A DNA stretch of 64,000 bases from NCBI RefSeq assembly GCF_013140855.1, contig NZ_JABBPG010000011.1, positions 100,889 through 164,888 of the forward strand, in the 5' to 3' direction. The position numbers were made by a program, and so were the translations under genes. The notes beneath the pieces were generated by a model that was not told the origin of the DNA, did no database searches, and saw only the letters and a list, made by a program, of their open reading frames with translations. Each line of letters begins with the position of its first letter. The stretch's first letter is position 1. This document shows positions 43,115 to 52,319 of the stretch, in pieces. Origin of the DNA: Pseudoalteromonas caenipelagi (GTDB lineage: Bacteria > Pseudomonadota > Gammaproteobacteria > Enterobacterales > Alteromonadaceae).

Positions 43115-45655
43115 ATGCGCTTTATTTTTATTGCTGTTTTGGTTGGATTACAGAGTTTGCTTGCGGTTGCTGCGCAACCGTTAGATTATTATTTTTCTGA
43201 CACTCTCAAGTTCGACCCCAATATAACCAAACCCAGTGAGGTGCTAGGTTATGAAGTGGGTGAGTGGCATGTGAGACATGATCAACTTGTGCAGTACTTG
43301 CATGTATTGGCCAAACAAAGTGATCGCATTCAAATCGAAACAATTGGATATAGTCATGAGAAGCGACCTTTATTGTTATTGACAATTAGTAATAAAAAGC
43401 AGTTAGAAAATATCAATGCGATACGTAACGAGCATATCGATAGACTTGATTCAAAAGAGCAACGAAAATCTGGGCCTGCCATCGTGTGGATGGGATATAG
43501 CGTACATGGAAATGAGTCGTCAGGAAGTAACGCTGCGATGTTGGTGGCCTACTATTTAGCAGCCGCTCAAGGAGAAAAAATAGACAACCTGCTTGCTAAT
43601 ACGGTTATTTTGTTAGATCCCTCACTCAACCCAGATGGTTTAGCAAGATTTGCACAGTGGGCGAATAGTAACCGAGGTGTTGTTTTATCACCAGATCCTA
43701 TGCACAGAGAGCATGTTGAGACTTGGCCATCGGGGCGCACTAATCATTACTATTTTGATTTAAATAGAGATTGGTTATTACTACAACATCCAGAATCAAG
43801 GGCGAGAGTTGCACAGTTTCACAAGTGGAAGCCTAATGTGTTAACCGATTTTCATGAAATGGGGCCTAATAGCACTTACTTCTTTCAGCCAGGGATCCCT
43901 TCTCGCACACACCCTTTAACGCCTAACAAAAACGTCGAATTAACAAATGAACTGGCGAAGTTTCATGCACAAGCACTAGATGATCAAAAGCAACTCTATT
44001 TTACGCAAGAGAGCTTTGATGACTTTTATTACGGAAAGGGCTCTACGTATCCAGATATCAACGGTGCGGTTGGTATACTATTTGAGCAGGCAAGTAGTCG
44101 AGGGCATGTTCAAAACACCATCAATGGGGTGCTTGATTTTTCGCAAACGATAAAGAATCAGCTGACAACCAGCTTATCTACTTTTGACGGGGTGTTAAGG
44201 AATAAGCAAGCATTGCTTAATTATCAGCGTCAGTTTTATCAAACTGCTAAAAAGTTAGCAAAAGATGAAGGCTTTAAGGGGTATATCGTTTCTGCTGATG
44301 GAGATTATCAGAAGTTTTCTGCGTTTTTGGAGGTGTTAAAGCAGCATCATATTGAAGCTTATCCACTTCAGGATAATTATAAAGAATATACAGTAGGGGA
44401 TGTATTTATCCCTTTAGAACAGCCGCAATATCGTTTATTGAAAGCGCTTTTCTCAGAACAAACAACGTTCAAAGACAATACATTTTATGATGTTTCAGGC
44501 TGGACTTTGGCGCATGCTTTTAACTTGCCTTTTGAAAAGCTCACGAGTACGCGTAATCTTAAGTTGGCAAACCAAATTTGGAGCCCATCACAAAACAAGC
44601 TGCGTGAAAACTTAGAGTCTGCATATGCATATGGCTTTACTTGGCATCAATTTAACGCCCCAAAGATGCTTAATTTTTTGCTGTCTCAAGGTATAAAAGC
44701 ACGCGTTGCGTTAAGTGAGTTTACAGCAACAACTACAACCGGTACGTTGCAATTTGACTCTGGCAGCATTGTTATTCCAGCAGGCGCACAGAGTAAATCG
44801 CAATGGCTACAAGTATTAAATGATGCGAAGAATTATTTTGATATTGATGTAGCAGCAATTCAAAGTGGTTTAACTACACAAGGAATTGACTTAGGGTCTC
44901 GCTTTATGAGGCCTCTTAAAGCACCGAAAATATTACTTGTGGGAGGTGAAGGGGTTAGCCAATATGAGGTAGGTGAGGTGTGGTACCACTTAGATAGACA
45001 CCTCGCCATAGCACCTACTTTAGTGAAGCAAAGCAGGCTGTCGAGTGTAACGCTTGAGAATTACACGCACATTATAATGGTTGATGGTCGCTATGATCAT
45101 TTTAATGATTCACTTACAGCGAAAATTAAAAGCTGGGTTAAGCATGGCGGTGTAATTTGGGGACATAAACGAGGTGCAAAGTGGTTGCTAGATAAGCAAC
45201 TATTAAAAGCCAGCAGTGTCTCTAGGCAAGAGATGGCTGAGCAATTTGATACTTCGAATTTGACATACCAGGATCGTGACAAGTTATCGGCAAAGCAACG
45301 TATAGCAGGTGCTATATTTGCGACGCAAGTTGATTTGTCACATCCATTGAGTTTTGGCTTACAGCGCTCACTATTACCAGTATTTAAAAATAGTACTTGG
45401 TTATTAAAACCTACCCAGAAGCCATTTATAACAGTTGCAACCTATACTAAAAATCCGCTGATGGCGGGCTATAGCGCACCAGAAAATGTGGCAAAAATAG
45501 CTGAAAACGCGAGCTTAGTAGCACATCGCTATGGTCAAGGAAGTGTCATTGCAATGACCGATAACCCTGTATTTAGGGGATATTGGTATGGTACGAGTAA
45601 AGTACTAAATAACGCTTTGTTTTTTGGTGCACTACTTACCGAGCAAGGGCGTTAA
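43115..45655 (+). CDS. Secreted M14-family zinc carboxypeptidase
   Basis: 846 aa with a signal peptide (about 1-20). The M14 metal site is visible: H131 and E134 (MGYSVHGNESSG) and H247 (TDFHEMGP), with a likely catalytic Glu in GILFEQASSRGH. After the peptidase domain (to about residue 370) comes a long C-terminal region including a GATase/Rossmann-like stretch (ILLVGGEGVSQYEVGEV) and HGGVIWGHKRGAKWL. Probably degrades peptides in the periplasm or outside. It is inserted between nfuA and comF. The 3' end overlaps comF by 24 bp, convergently. Confidence 0.88.
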   Translation: MRFIFIAVLVGLQSLLAVAAQPLDYYFSDTLKFDPNITKPSEVLGYEVGEWHVRHDQLVQYLHVLAKQSDRIQIETIGYSHEKRPLLLLTISNKKQLENINAIRNEHIDRLDSKEQRKSGPAIVWMGYSVHGNESSGSNAAMLVAYYLAAAQGEKIDNLLANTVILLDPSLNPDGLARFAQWANSNRGVVLSPDPMHREHVETWPSGRTNHYYFDLNRDWLLLQHPESRARVAQFHKWKPNVLTDFHEMGPNSTYFFQPGIPSRTHPLTPNKNVELTNELAKFHAQALDDQKQLYFTQESFDDFYYGKGSTYPDINGAVGILFEQASSRGHVQNTINGVLDFSQTIKNQLTTSLSTFDGVLRNKQALLNYQRQFYQTAKKLAKDEGFKGYIVSADGDYQKFSAFLEVLKQHHIEAYPLQDNYKEYTVGDVFIPLEQPQYRLLKALFSEQTTFKDNTFYDVSGWTLAHAFNLPFEKLTSTRNLKLANQIWSPSQNKLRENLESAYAYGFTWHQFNAPKMLNFLLSQGIKARVALSEFTATTTTGTLQFDSGSIVIPAGAQSKSQWLQVLNDAKNYFDIDVAAIQSGLTTQGIDLGSRFMRPLKAPKILLVGGEGVSQYEVGEVWYHLDRHLAIAPTLVKQSRLSSVTLENYTHIIMVDGRYDHFNDSLTAKIKSWVKHGGVIWGHKRGAKWLLDKQLLKASSVSRQEMAEQFDTSNLTYQDRDKLSAKQRIAGAIFATQVDLSHPLSFGLQRSLLPVFKNSTWLLKPTQKPFITVATYTKNPLMAGYSAPENVAKIAENASLVAHRYGQGSVIAMTDNPVFRGYWYGTSKVLNNALFFGALLTEQGR

Positions 45656-46309
45656 GCTGGTTGCAAATGCCCAAACTTTAGCAGCGCCAGCGTCTAAGCA
45701 GGTTTGCGCTGCGGCATCCATCGTACTACCCGTAGTAATAACATCGTCGATAATGGCGATGTTTTTTCCTTGAATACAGTGTGACAAGCTAAAAGCGTCT
45801 TTTAAATTACGTTTTCGTTGAGCCCTAGAAAGAGTGCTTTGCGCCTTAGTGGCTCTTACTCTGAACAATGCCTCGCTGACATTGCTGTGTTTTTTTAGTA
45901 CAGGTGACCAAGTTTGTGAAACCTGGTTGTATCCTCGTGTCACATATCGAGTTTGCGACAATGGGATAAACAAATAGAGATCGGGATTAAACCCGCCATA
46001 CTGCCAAAAGCGCTGCATTTGATAGTTGATCAGTTGCATTAGGATTCGCTTTATATAGGTTTGTTTATGAAACTTATATTGGCTTAGCCAATATTGCAGC
46101 CAACCCTGATACCAACCACAGGCAAAAAGCCCATCACAGTATTTTAATGATATGACTCTGGTGACGTCAGGCCGATGTAACAAGTTACTTTGTTTGGGGC
46201 AAAAAAAAGGAAAGGTGACTAAGCAGCATTCACATAAACTAAGTTTATGATTAATCGTATTTTGGCAACACGCACACCTTGGCGTAAAGATCCAATCTAG
46301 TAGCATCAC
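45632..46309 (-). CDS. comF: ComF/GntX-family phosphoribosyltransferase-like protein
   Basis: 225 aa: an N-terminal four-Cys zinc finger (CACC and CECC) and a type I phosphoribosyltransferase domain with the PRPP loop IAIIDDVITTGSTMDAA. Homologues (GntX/ComF) are needed for DNA uptake or use of DNA as nutrient in several bacteria; the reaction is unknown. Divergent from bioH as in E. coli, so the pair is ancestral. Confidence 0.9.
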   Translation of the reverse strand: MMLLDWIFTPRCACCQNTINHKLSLCECCLVTFPFFCPKQSNLLHRPDVTRVISLKYCDGLFACGWYQGWLQYWLSQYKFHKQTYIKRILMQLINYQMQRFWQYGGFNPDLYLFIPLSQTRYVTRGYNQVSQTWSPVLKKHSNVSEALFRVRATKAQSTLSRAQRKRNLKDAFSLSHCIQGKNIAIIDDVITTGSTMDAAAQTCLDAGAAKVWAFATSLTPLLGK

Positions 46310-46377
46310 AAGTCCATTCGTTACTTTCGTGTTTTAAGGCGTTATCATTACCACAATTTTGGTTGAGAGTAATAATA

Positions 46378-47115
46378 ATGCAAGGTGAGTTAGTTTTTTT
46401 ACATGGATGGGGAATGAATAAAGCAGTTTGGCAGCTTTGTATTGAGGAACTAAAAGAAAGCTATAAAGGACCAATCAAAAGCGTGAATCTACCCGGTTTT
46501 GGAGGGGCGAATGTGCCAAATGGTGAGTATACTTTAGCATCTGCAACACAATTGCTTGGTGAGCAAATTAGTGACAATAGTACGATAGTTGCTTGGTCCC
46601 TAGCAGGACTATTTGCTTTGAAGTTAGCAGAGCTTTATCCCACAAAAGTATCTAAAATTGTACTTGTGGCTTCTTCGCCTTGTTTTGTAGAAGCACTGGA
46701 CTGGGAAGGAATTAATGAGCAAGTGCTCAATGACTTTAGTGAGCAGTTACAAAATAATACAACAAAAACGATAGAGCGTTTTTTAGCGATACAAGCGATG
46801 GGAAGTGAACGTGCAAAAGAGGATATAAAAACTTTACGTGCGTTATTAAAAGCCCAGCCTGCAGCAAATGAAAATGCCCTAAGTGTTGGTCTGGAGCTTT
46901 TGAAAAGTCAGGACTTACGCACTTTATTTAGTCGTTTGTCATTACCGATATACGGCATTTTTGGACGTTTAGATACGTTAGTCCCAAGGCAAGTTCCTGC
47001 TCGGCTAGCTGATTTAAATCCACTCTTCAGTTATGAAATAATCGCAAAAGCATCCCATGCGCCTTTTATTTCTCATCGGCAGTCATTTTTATCCTACCTA
47101 AAATCAATACTTTAA
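46378..47115 (+). CDS. bioH: Pimeloyl-ACP methyl ester carboxylesterase
   Basis: Releases pimeloyl-ACP for biotin synthesis. 245 aa alpha/beta hydrolase opening with ELVFLHGWGMNKAVW, nucleophile S74 in AWSLAGL, acid D199 (FGRLDTLVP) and H227 (ASHAPF). The nucleophile elbow differs slightly from the common GWSLGG. Assignment as BioH rather than another esterase rests on this N terminus and on the divergent comF neighbour. ATG 46378 follows GAGAG; upstream TTG 46363 is not preferred. Confidence 0.88.
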   Translation: MQGELVFLHGWGMNKAVWQLCIEELKESYKGPIKSVNLPGFGGANVPNGEYTLASATQLLGEQISDNSTIVAWSLAGLFALKLAELYPTKVSKIVLVASSPCFVEALDWEGINEQVLNDFSEQLQNNTTKTIERFLAIQAMGSERAKEDIKTLRALLKAQPAANENALSVGLELLKSQDLRTLFSRLSLPIYGIFGRLDTLVPRQVPARLADLNPLFSYEIIAKASHAPFISHRQSFLSYLKSIL

Positions 47116-47216
47116 ATCTAACTCTTTAGGATGGTGGTTTTTTTAATGGTTCATACTTTATTTTTACTGATTTTTGCGCAATAATTAACCATGTGTATTT
47201 GTATCGGGAGAACTAT

Positions 47217-47525
47217 ATGCCTATAGGTGACGTGTTAAACACTGGCTTAGAAGGGTTCAATAGAGCTAGCCAAGGTGTTGAGCGTGCGAGTGCTGAGATT
47301 AATCGCGCTACAGTGCAAAATCAAACTGACGAGCAACAAGCCCAGCAGCGTCAACTTTCGGCTGCAGGTTCTAATGAAGCATCAACGGCACCAGTATCCC
47401 AGCCCGCGAGACTTGATGAGTCTTTGGTGAACTTAAAAGTTGAAGAATTTAACGCCAAGGCAAATACACAAACAATTCGAACTGCTGACGAAGTTTTGGG
47501 AACTTTAATAGATATAAAAGTTTAA
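47217..47525 (+). CDS. Small protein of unknown function, upstream of SprA-like gene
   Basis: 102 aa starting MPIGDVLNTGLEGFNRAS, with GGGAGA 6 nt upstream. Hydrophilic, helical, Gln/Ala-rich (VQNQTDEQQAQQRQL), no signal peptide or membrane segment. The C terminus (VNLKVEEFNAKANTQTIRTADEVLGTLIDIKV) is the most structured part. I recognise no domain. Followed after 14 bp by the SprA-like gene, so they are probably co-transcribed. Confidence 0.7.
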   Translation: MPIGDVLNTGLEGFNRASQGVERASAEINRATVQNQTDEQQAQQRQLSAAGSNEASTAPVSQPARLDESLVNLKVEEFNAKANTQTIRTADEVLGTLIDIKV

Positions 47526-47539
47526 TGTTTTAGTATGTT

Positions 47540-48439
47540 ATGAACATTGTAACGCCACCACCGGCGATGAATCTGAACACCGCAAACGTCTACACCGAAA
47601 CGGCTAGGCGAGACAATCAGGTGCGCGAAATTATTCCCAAGCCACCTTCGTCTGCAGCTAGCTTCACTGAGCTTAAAAGTGCAAACGAGGGTGATAAGAC
47701 CAAAGCAAACTCCCCTGATGATTCACCTCTATACAGCTCTACAGCACAATCGAGCAAAAATAAAACGATAGAGGAAAAAGATCAGGAAGGCCGTCAGCAA
47801 GGTCAACAAAATGACGGTGAAGAGCAAGATACTCGCTCTGAAAATGAAGAAAAAGCACAACAGCAAGAAGTTCAAGAGCTCAAAGCGCGAGATCAAGAAG
47901 TTCGATTACATGAACAAGCGCATGCGCGAGTTGGTGGGCAATATGCAGGCTCACCGAGTTATGAGTATCAAAGAGGACCTGATGGCAATAATTATGCTGT
48001 TGGGGGAGAGGTTATGATCGATGTTGCGGAGGTCCCAGGTGATCCCCGAGAAACTATCGACAAAATGCAAACAGTAAGAGCTGCTGCGCTAGCGCCCGCT
48101 GAGCCCTCAGGGGCTGATAGAGCAATAGCAGCTGATGCGACGCAAAAACTCGCTGCGGCTCAGGCTGAGTTAGCGCAGCAACAAATTAGCGGCGATGAAG
48201 AGCAAAATAAATCGAGTATAGGTACTTATCAAACACGCCGTTTAAGAGACTCAGAGGATGACGAAGAGCAAGTTGTACAGGGAGAGAGAGCGCGCTTGAA
48301 AGACGAAGCTGATCCATATGCAGTTGCATTGCCAATCGAAAGGGATCCGCAAATTCAAGCTAGAGCACTTAGGATCAGTGATTTTTATCAACATATTGCG
48401 GTACCAAACAAGTCATCTTCGTTATCATTAAGTGTTTAA
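47540..48439 (+). CDS. SprA-related putative metalloprotease
   Basis: 299 aa. The N-terminal 115 residues are disordered (Ser/Lys, then Gln/Glu runs). The conserved core follows: VRLHEQAHARVGGQYAG with a HExxH motif at 124-128, then YQRGPDGNNYAVGGEV and IDVAEVPGDPRETI, the signature of the SprA-related family. Zinc peptidase activity is suspected from HExxH but unproven. No signal peptide is apparent, and no strong ribosome-binding site. Partner of the preceding small gene. Confidence 0.8.
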   Translation: MNIVTPPPAMNLNTANVYTETARRDNQVREIIPKPPSSAASFTELKSANEGDKTKANSPDDSPLYSSTAQSSKNKTIEEKDQEGRQQGQQNDGEEQDTRSENEEKAQQQEVQELKARDQEVRLHEQAHARVGGQYAGSPSYEYQRGPDGNNYAVGGEVMIDVAEVPGDPRETIDKMQTVRAAALAPAEPSGADRAIAADATQKLAAAQAELAQQQISGDEEQNKSSIGTYQTRRLRDSEDDEEQVVQGERARLKDEADPYAVALPIERDPQIQARALRISDFYQHIAVPNKSSSLSLSV

Positions 48440-48477
48440 AGTACCCCTTAATAGATAGAACAAAAGCGCAAAGCGAT

Positions 48478-48509
48478 AAAAAAGCCGCATCGGTTGATGC
48501 GGCTTTTTT
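48478..48509. terminator. Bidirectional terminator between the SprA-like gene and tex
   Basis: AAAAAAGCCGCATC, GGTT, GATGCGGCTTTTTT: an 8-bp GC-rich stem with A and T runs on both sides, serving both converging transcripts. It ends 1 bp from the tex stop. Confidence 0.92.
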
Positions 48510-48510
48510 A

Positions 48511-50829
48511 TTACTTTTTCAACTTGGCAAATGCTTCAGCAAAAGCGTTACCCATCGCAGCATTACCGGTATCCCTTTTGGGTTTGGGTTTATTGGTAGC
48601 CTTTGAAGATGAAGACTTTTGAACATTTGATGTAGGTTGTTGCGATTTTGGTGCGCTATGTATCTCATCATCTAAACGCATTGTGAAGCTAATACGTTTT
48701 CGAGCGGCATCCACTTCAATCACTTTAACTTTAACTATGTCGCCCGCTTTTACGATTTCTCTAGGATCAGAAATAAACTTATTTGTGATTGCTGAAATGT
48801 GCACTAAACCATCTTGATGCACACCAACATCGACAAATGCACCAAAATTAGCCACGTTAGAAACAACCCCCTCTAAAATCATGCCTACTTTAAGGTCGTT
48901 TATGGTTTCTACACCAGCTTTAAATGTGGCTGTTTTAAATTCAGGGCGAGGATCTCGGCCTGGTTTATCTAGTTCTTTAATAATGTCAGTGACTGTAGGT
49001 AGACCAAATTTCTCACTGGTAAAATCATTAGCAACAAGCTTGTTAAGTAACTCAGTGTTACCAATAAGGCTCGACACTGAAATTTGTTTCACTTCGCATA
49101 TCTGTTTTACAACAGGGTAAGCCTCAGGGTGAACAGCAGAGCTATCAAGCGGGTCTTTACCGTTGATGATTCTCAAGAAGCCTGCAGCTTGTTCAAATGC
49201 TTTAGGACCTAGTCGCTCTACTTTCTTTAATTGAACACGATTAGTGAAAGAGCCATGCTCATCACGGTATTTAACGATGTTTGTTGCCAGTGTTTTGTTT
49301 AACCCTGACACTCTGGTAAGCAAAGGAACTGACGCAGTATTTACATCTACACCAACTGAGTTTACACAGTCCTCTACTACAGAGGTAAGGCTTTGGCCTA
49401 ACTGGCTTTGTGATACATCATGTTGATATTGGCCTACACCGATAGATTTAGGCTCAATTTTTACCAGCTCAGCCAGTGGATCTTGCAAACGGCGAGCGAT
49501 AGACACTGCACCTCGTAATGAAACATCCAAATCAGGGAATTCATTGGCCGCAAACTCAGATGCAGAGTAAACCGATGCCCCAGCTTCACTGACCATTATT
49601 TTATTAAGCTTTAACTCACTTGCTGCTTTGAGTAATTCGGCAACAAGTTTATCTGTTTCCCTAGAAGCTGTGCCATTACCAATTGCAACCAGCTCTACTT
49701 TGTATTGGCGACATACTTGTTCTAAGGTGCGCAGTGATTTGTCCCAATGATTTTGTGGCGCATGGGGATAAATCGTATTTGTTGCTAACAGCTTGCCTGT
49801 AGAGTCAACCACTGCCACTTTACAACCTGTACGTAGGCCAGGGTCGATCCCCATGGTTATGCGAGGTCCAGCTGGCGCAGCCATTAACAAGTCTTTAAGG
49901 TTTTTTGCAAACACATCGATTGCATCTGTTTCAGCGCGTTCACGCAGAGTACCTAAAAATTCATTTTCTAAATGCAAAGCAAGTTTTACTTTCCAGGCCC
50001 ATTGCACAACACTCATAAGCCATTTACTGGCATTTGCAGTGCTGATGTTTAACTGATAGTGATCGGCGATCAGTTGTGCGCAAAATTGTTGTGGGTCTTC
50101 GACATCAGGTTCTGGGTTAATTGCCAGCTGTAGGACGCCTTCATTACGTGCTCTAAGCATTGCAAGTGCTCGATGAGAGGGCACTTTTGCTAGTTTTTCA
50201 CTGTGTTCAAAGTAATCACGATACTTGCTACCAGCATCTTCTTTACCTGAAATCACTTTCGCTTCAAGCTGGCCATTTTGTTGAATGTGGCGACGGAATT
50301 TAGCCAGTAGTTTTGCATCTTCTGCAAAGCGCTCCATGAGAATAAATTTGGCGCCATCTAAAGCCGCCTTTTCATCTTCAACACCTTTGTCAGCATTGAC
50401 AAACTCAGTTGCATAACGCTCGGGGTCTAGTTCGTGATCATTAAATAGTGCATCTGCTAGAGGTTCTAAACCTGCTTCAATAGCAATTTGGCCTTTGGTT
50501 CTGCGTTTTGGTTTGTAAGGCAGATAAAGATCTTCAAGTTCGGTTTTGCTTTGCGCATTGTTAATATCAGCTGCTAAGTTATCCGACAACTTACCTTGCT
50601 CGGAAATGGTATTTAAAATAAAAGCACGGCGCTCTTCTAATTCTCGTAAATAACCTAGACGTTGTTCAAGAAGACGTAACTGTGTGTCGTCAAGGCCTCC
50701 GGTTACTTCCTTACGATAACGTGCGATAAACGGCACTGTTGCACCTTCATCAAGCAAAGCTGTAGCAGCTATTACTTGTTGCTCTTTGGCGTTTAGCTCT
50801 TGGGCTAAACGAGCCGAGATGTTGCTCAT
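48511..50829 (-). CDS. tex: RNA-binding transcriptional accessory protein Tex
   Basis: 772 aa, the family length. Tex N-terminal helical region, YqgF-like nuclease fold (about 320-440: ITMGIDPGLRTGCKVAVVD), helix-hairpin-helix repeats (about 490-560: SVGVDVNTASVPLLTRVSGL) and a C-terminal S1 domain (about 645-720: LEGVVSNVANFGAFVDVGV), then a Lys/Ser-rich tail. Binds nucleic acid and affects transcription; exact role uncertain. AAGGA is 6 nt before the ATG. Downstream of greB, the enterobacterial order. Confidence 0.96.
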   Translation of the reverse strand: MSNISARLAQELNAKEQQVIAATALLDEGATVPFIARYRKEVTGGLDDTQLRLLEQRLGYLRELEERRAFILNTISEQGKLSDNLAADINNAQSKTELEDLYLPYKPKRRTKGQIAIEAGLEPLADALFNDHELDPERYATEFVNADKGVEDEKAALDGAKFILMERFAEDAKLLAKFRRHIQQNGQLEAKVISGKEDAGSKYRDYFEHSEKLAKVPSHRALAMLRARNEGVLQLAINPEPDVEDPQQFCAQLIADHYQLNISTANASKWLMSVVQWAWKVKLALHLENEFLGTLRERAETDAIDVFAKNLKDLLMAAPAGPRITMGIDPGLRTGCKVAVVDSTGKLLATNTIYPHAPQNHWDKSLRTLEQVCRQYKVELVAIGNGTASRETDKLVAELLKAASELKLNKIMVSEAGASVYSASEFAANEFPDLDVSLRGAVSIARRLQDPLAELVKIEPKSIGVGQYQHDVSQSQLGQSLTSVVEDCVNSVGVDVNTASVPLLTRVSGLNKTLATNIVKYRDEHGSFTNRVQLKKVERLGPKAFEQAAGFLRIINGKDPLDSSAVHPEAYPVVKQICEVKQISVSSLIGNTELLNKLVANDFTSEKFGLPTVTDIIKELDKPGRDPRPEFKTATFKAGVETINDLKVGMILEGVVSNVANFGAFVDVGVHQDGLVHISAITNKFISDPREIVKAGDIVKVKVIEVDAARKRISFTMRLDDEIHSAPKSQQPTSNVQKSSSSKATNKPKPKRDTGNAAMGNAFAEAFAKLKK

Positions 50830-50922
50830 GCAAAATCCTTATAAAGTTCAGTCATATACGCTCTTTTTACATGGTGAGCGAAAATAATTTGAATGATATC
50901 ATAGCAGCTATGAAGAAGAACC

Positions 50923-51396
50923 TCAGCTGCTGTATTCAATGCTATTCACAAACCAGGTTTTGATACCTTCTGGTGTGCGAACGGTAAATTCATCATCTAC
51001 TTGTTTGCCTAACAATGCCCTAGCCATAGGGGCATCAATTGAGATGTAGTCCTTACGCTCATAAATTTCATCGGGTCCAACAATACGAAAGTATTTAACT
51101 TCCCCCTGTTCATTTTCGATTTCGACCCAAGCGCCGAAGTATACTTTGCCCGCTTGCTGTTCTGAGTATTCTACTATTTTCAATTCTGGCAAACGCTTGC
51201 GTAAGTATCGTACTCGGCGATCTATTTGACGAAGCAATCGCTTATTAAATGTATAATCTGCATTTTCTGAGCGGTCACCTAAGCTTGCAGCCCAAGACAC
51301 AATTTTGGTTACCTCTGGGCGCTTTTCATGCCACAGGTGGTCGTGTTCTTGTTGCAGTTGTCTGTACCCTTCAGGGGTGATCAGGTTGGTCTTCAT
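50923..51396 (-). CDS. greB: Transcription elongation factor GreB
   Basis: 157 aa. N-terminal coiled coil that enters the RNA polymerase secondary channel, with the acidic tip residues in LGDRSENADYTFNKRLLRQ, then an FKBP-like C-terminal domain (ISIDAPMARALLGKQVDDEF). The basic NKRLLRQIDRRVRYLRKRL helix favours GreB over GreA. Rescues backtracked polymerase by transcript cleavage. Divergent from ompR and followed by tex, as in E. coli. Confidence 0.95.
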   Translation of the reverse strand: MKTNLITPEGYRQLQQEHDHLWHEKRPEVTKIVSWAASLGDRSENADYTFNKRLLRQIDRRVRYLRKRLPELKIVEYSEQQAGKVYFGAWVEIENEQGEVKYFRIVGPDEIYERKDYISIDAPMARALLGKQVDDEFTVRTPEGIKTWFVNSIEYSS

Positions 51397-51590
51397 ATCT
51401 ATGTATTTAGTCGATTTGATTGAATGCTCTACAGCTTATGCTAATAAACAGCCGCGGGTTTGTTCTCAATTTGTTCAATTACCATAAATTTGTAACTTTC
51501 AGTAACAAAAGTTCTTACAAGGTATGGTGTCTAGTTTGCTGTTTTTCAATTATATTAGGTTAAAGTGTTTTATAACAAGAAGAACATAGT

Positions 51591-52310
51591 ATGGGAAATG
51601 AAACCACTAAGGTACTGGTTGTAGATGATGATATGCGTTTGCGCAGCCTACTTGAACGTTACCTCGTTGAGCAAGGGTTTATTGTGCGTACGGCGGCAAA
51701 TAGCGAACAGATGGATCGCTTGTTGGAGCGTGAAAACTTTCATTTAATGGTGCTTGATCTGATGTTACCTGGCGAAGATGGCTTGTCTATTTGTCGCCGA
51801 TTACGACAAAAAGAAAATGAAATTCCCATTGTTATGCTTACAGCTAAAGGCGATGAGGTAGATCGTATCATTGGCTTAGAGCTAGGGGCTGATGATTATA
51901 TTCCAAAACCATTTAATCCTCGCGAGCTGCTCGCTCGAATAAAAGCCATTTTACGCAGAAGGGCAAAAGAAGTGCCAGGAGCTCCGTCTGCAGAAGAAAA
52001 CGAAGTTGCATTTGGTATTTTCAAGCTAAATTTAGCAACCAGAGAAATGCACAAAGGTGAGGAAGTTTTGTCTTTGACCAGCGGAGAGTTTGCCGTTCTA
52101 AAAGCGTTAGTGAGTCATCCTCGAGAGCCGCTAAGTCGAGATAAGTTAATGAATTTAGCGCGCGGACGTGATTACAGTGCTCTAGAACGAAGCATTGATG
52201 TACAGGTATCGCGCTTAAGACGAATGATCGAAGAAGACGCCGCTAACCCGCGCTATATCCAAACAGTGTGGGGCTTGGGATATGTGTTTGTACCTGATGG
52301 TCAAAAATAG
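51591..52310 (+). CDS. ompR: Two-component response regulator OmpR
   Basis: 239 aa: receiver with phospho-acceptor D56 (MVLDLMLPGEDG) and the switch Lys in PKPFNPREL, then the winged-helix domain with recognition helix region ALERSIDVQVSRLRRMIEED and WGLGYVFVPDG, near identical to known OmpR. Controls porins and osmoregulated genes with EnvZ. Followed by envZ after 9 bp. Assignment supported by both sequence and the greB/tex neighbourhood. Confidence 0.97.
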   Translation: MGNETTKVLVVDDDMRLRSLLERYLVEQGFIVRTAANSEQMDRLLERENFHLMVLDLMLPGEDGLSICRRLRQKENEIPIVMLTAKGDEVDRIIGLELGADDYIPKPFNPRELLARIKAILRRRAKEVPGAPSAEENEVAFGIFKLNLATREMHKGEEVLSLTSGEFAVLKALVSHPREPLSRDKLMNLARGRDYSALERSIDVQVSRLRRMIEEDAANPRYIQTVWGLGYVFVPDGQK

Positions 52311-52319
52311 CTAGCTTTT

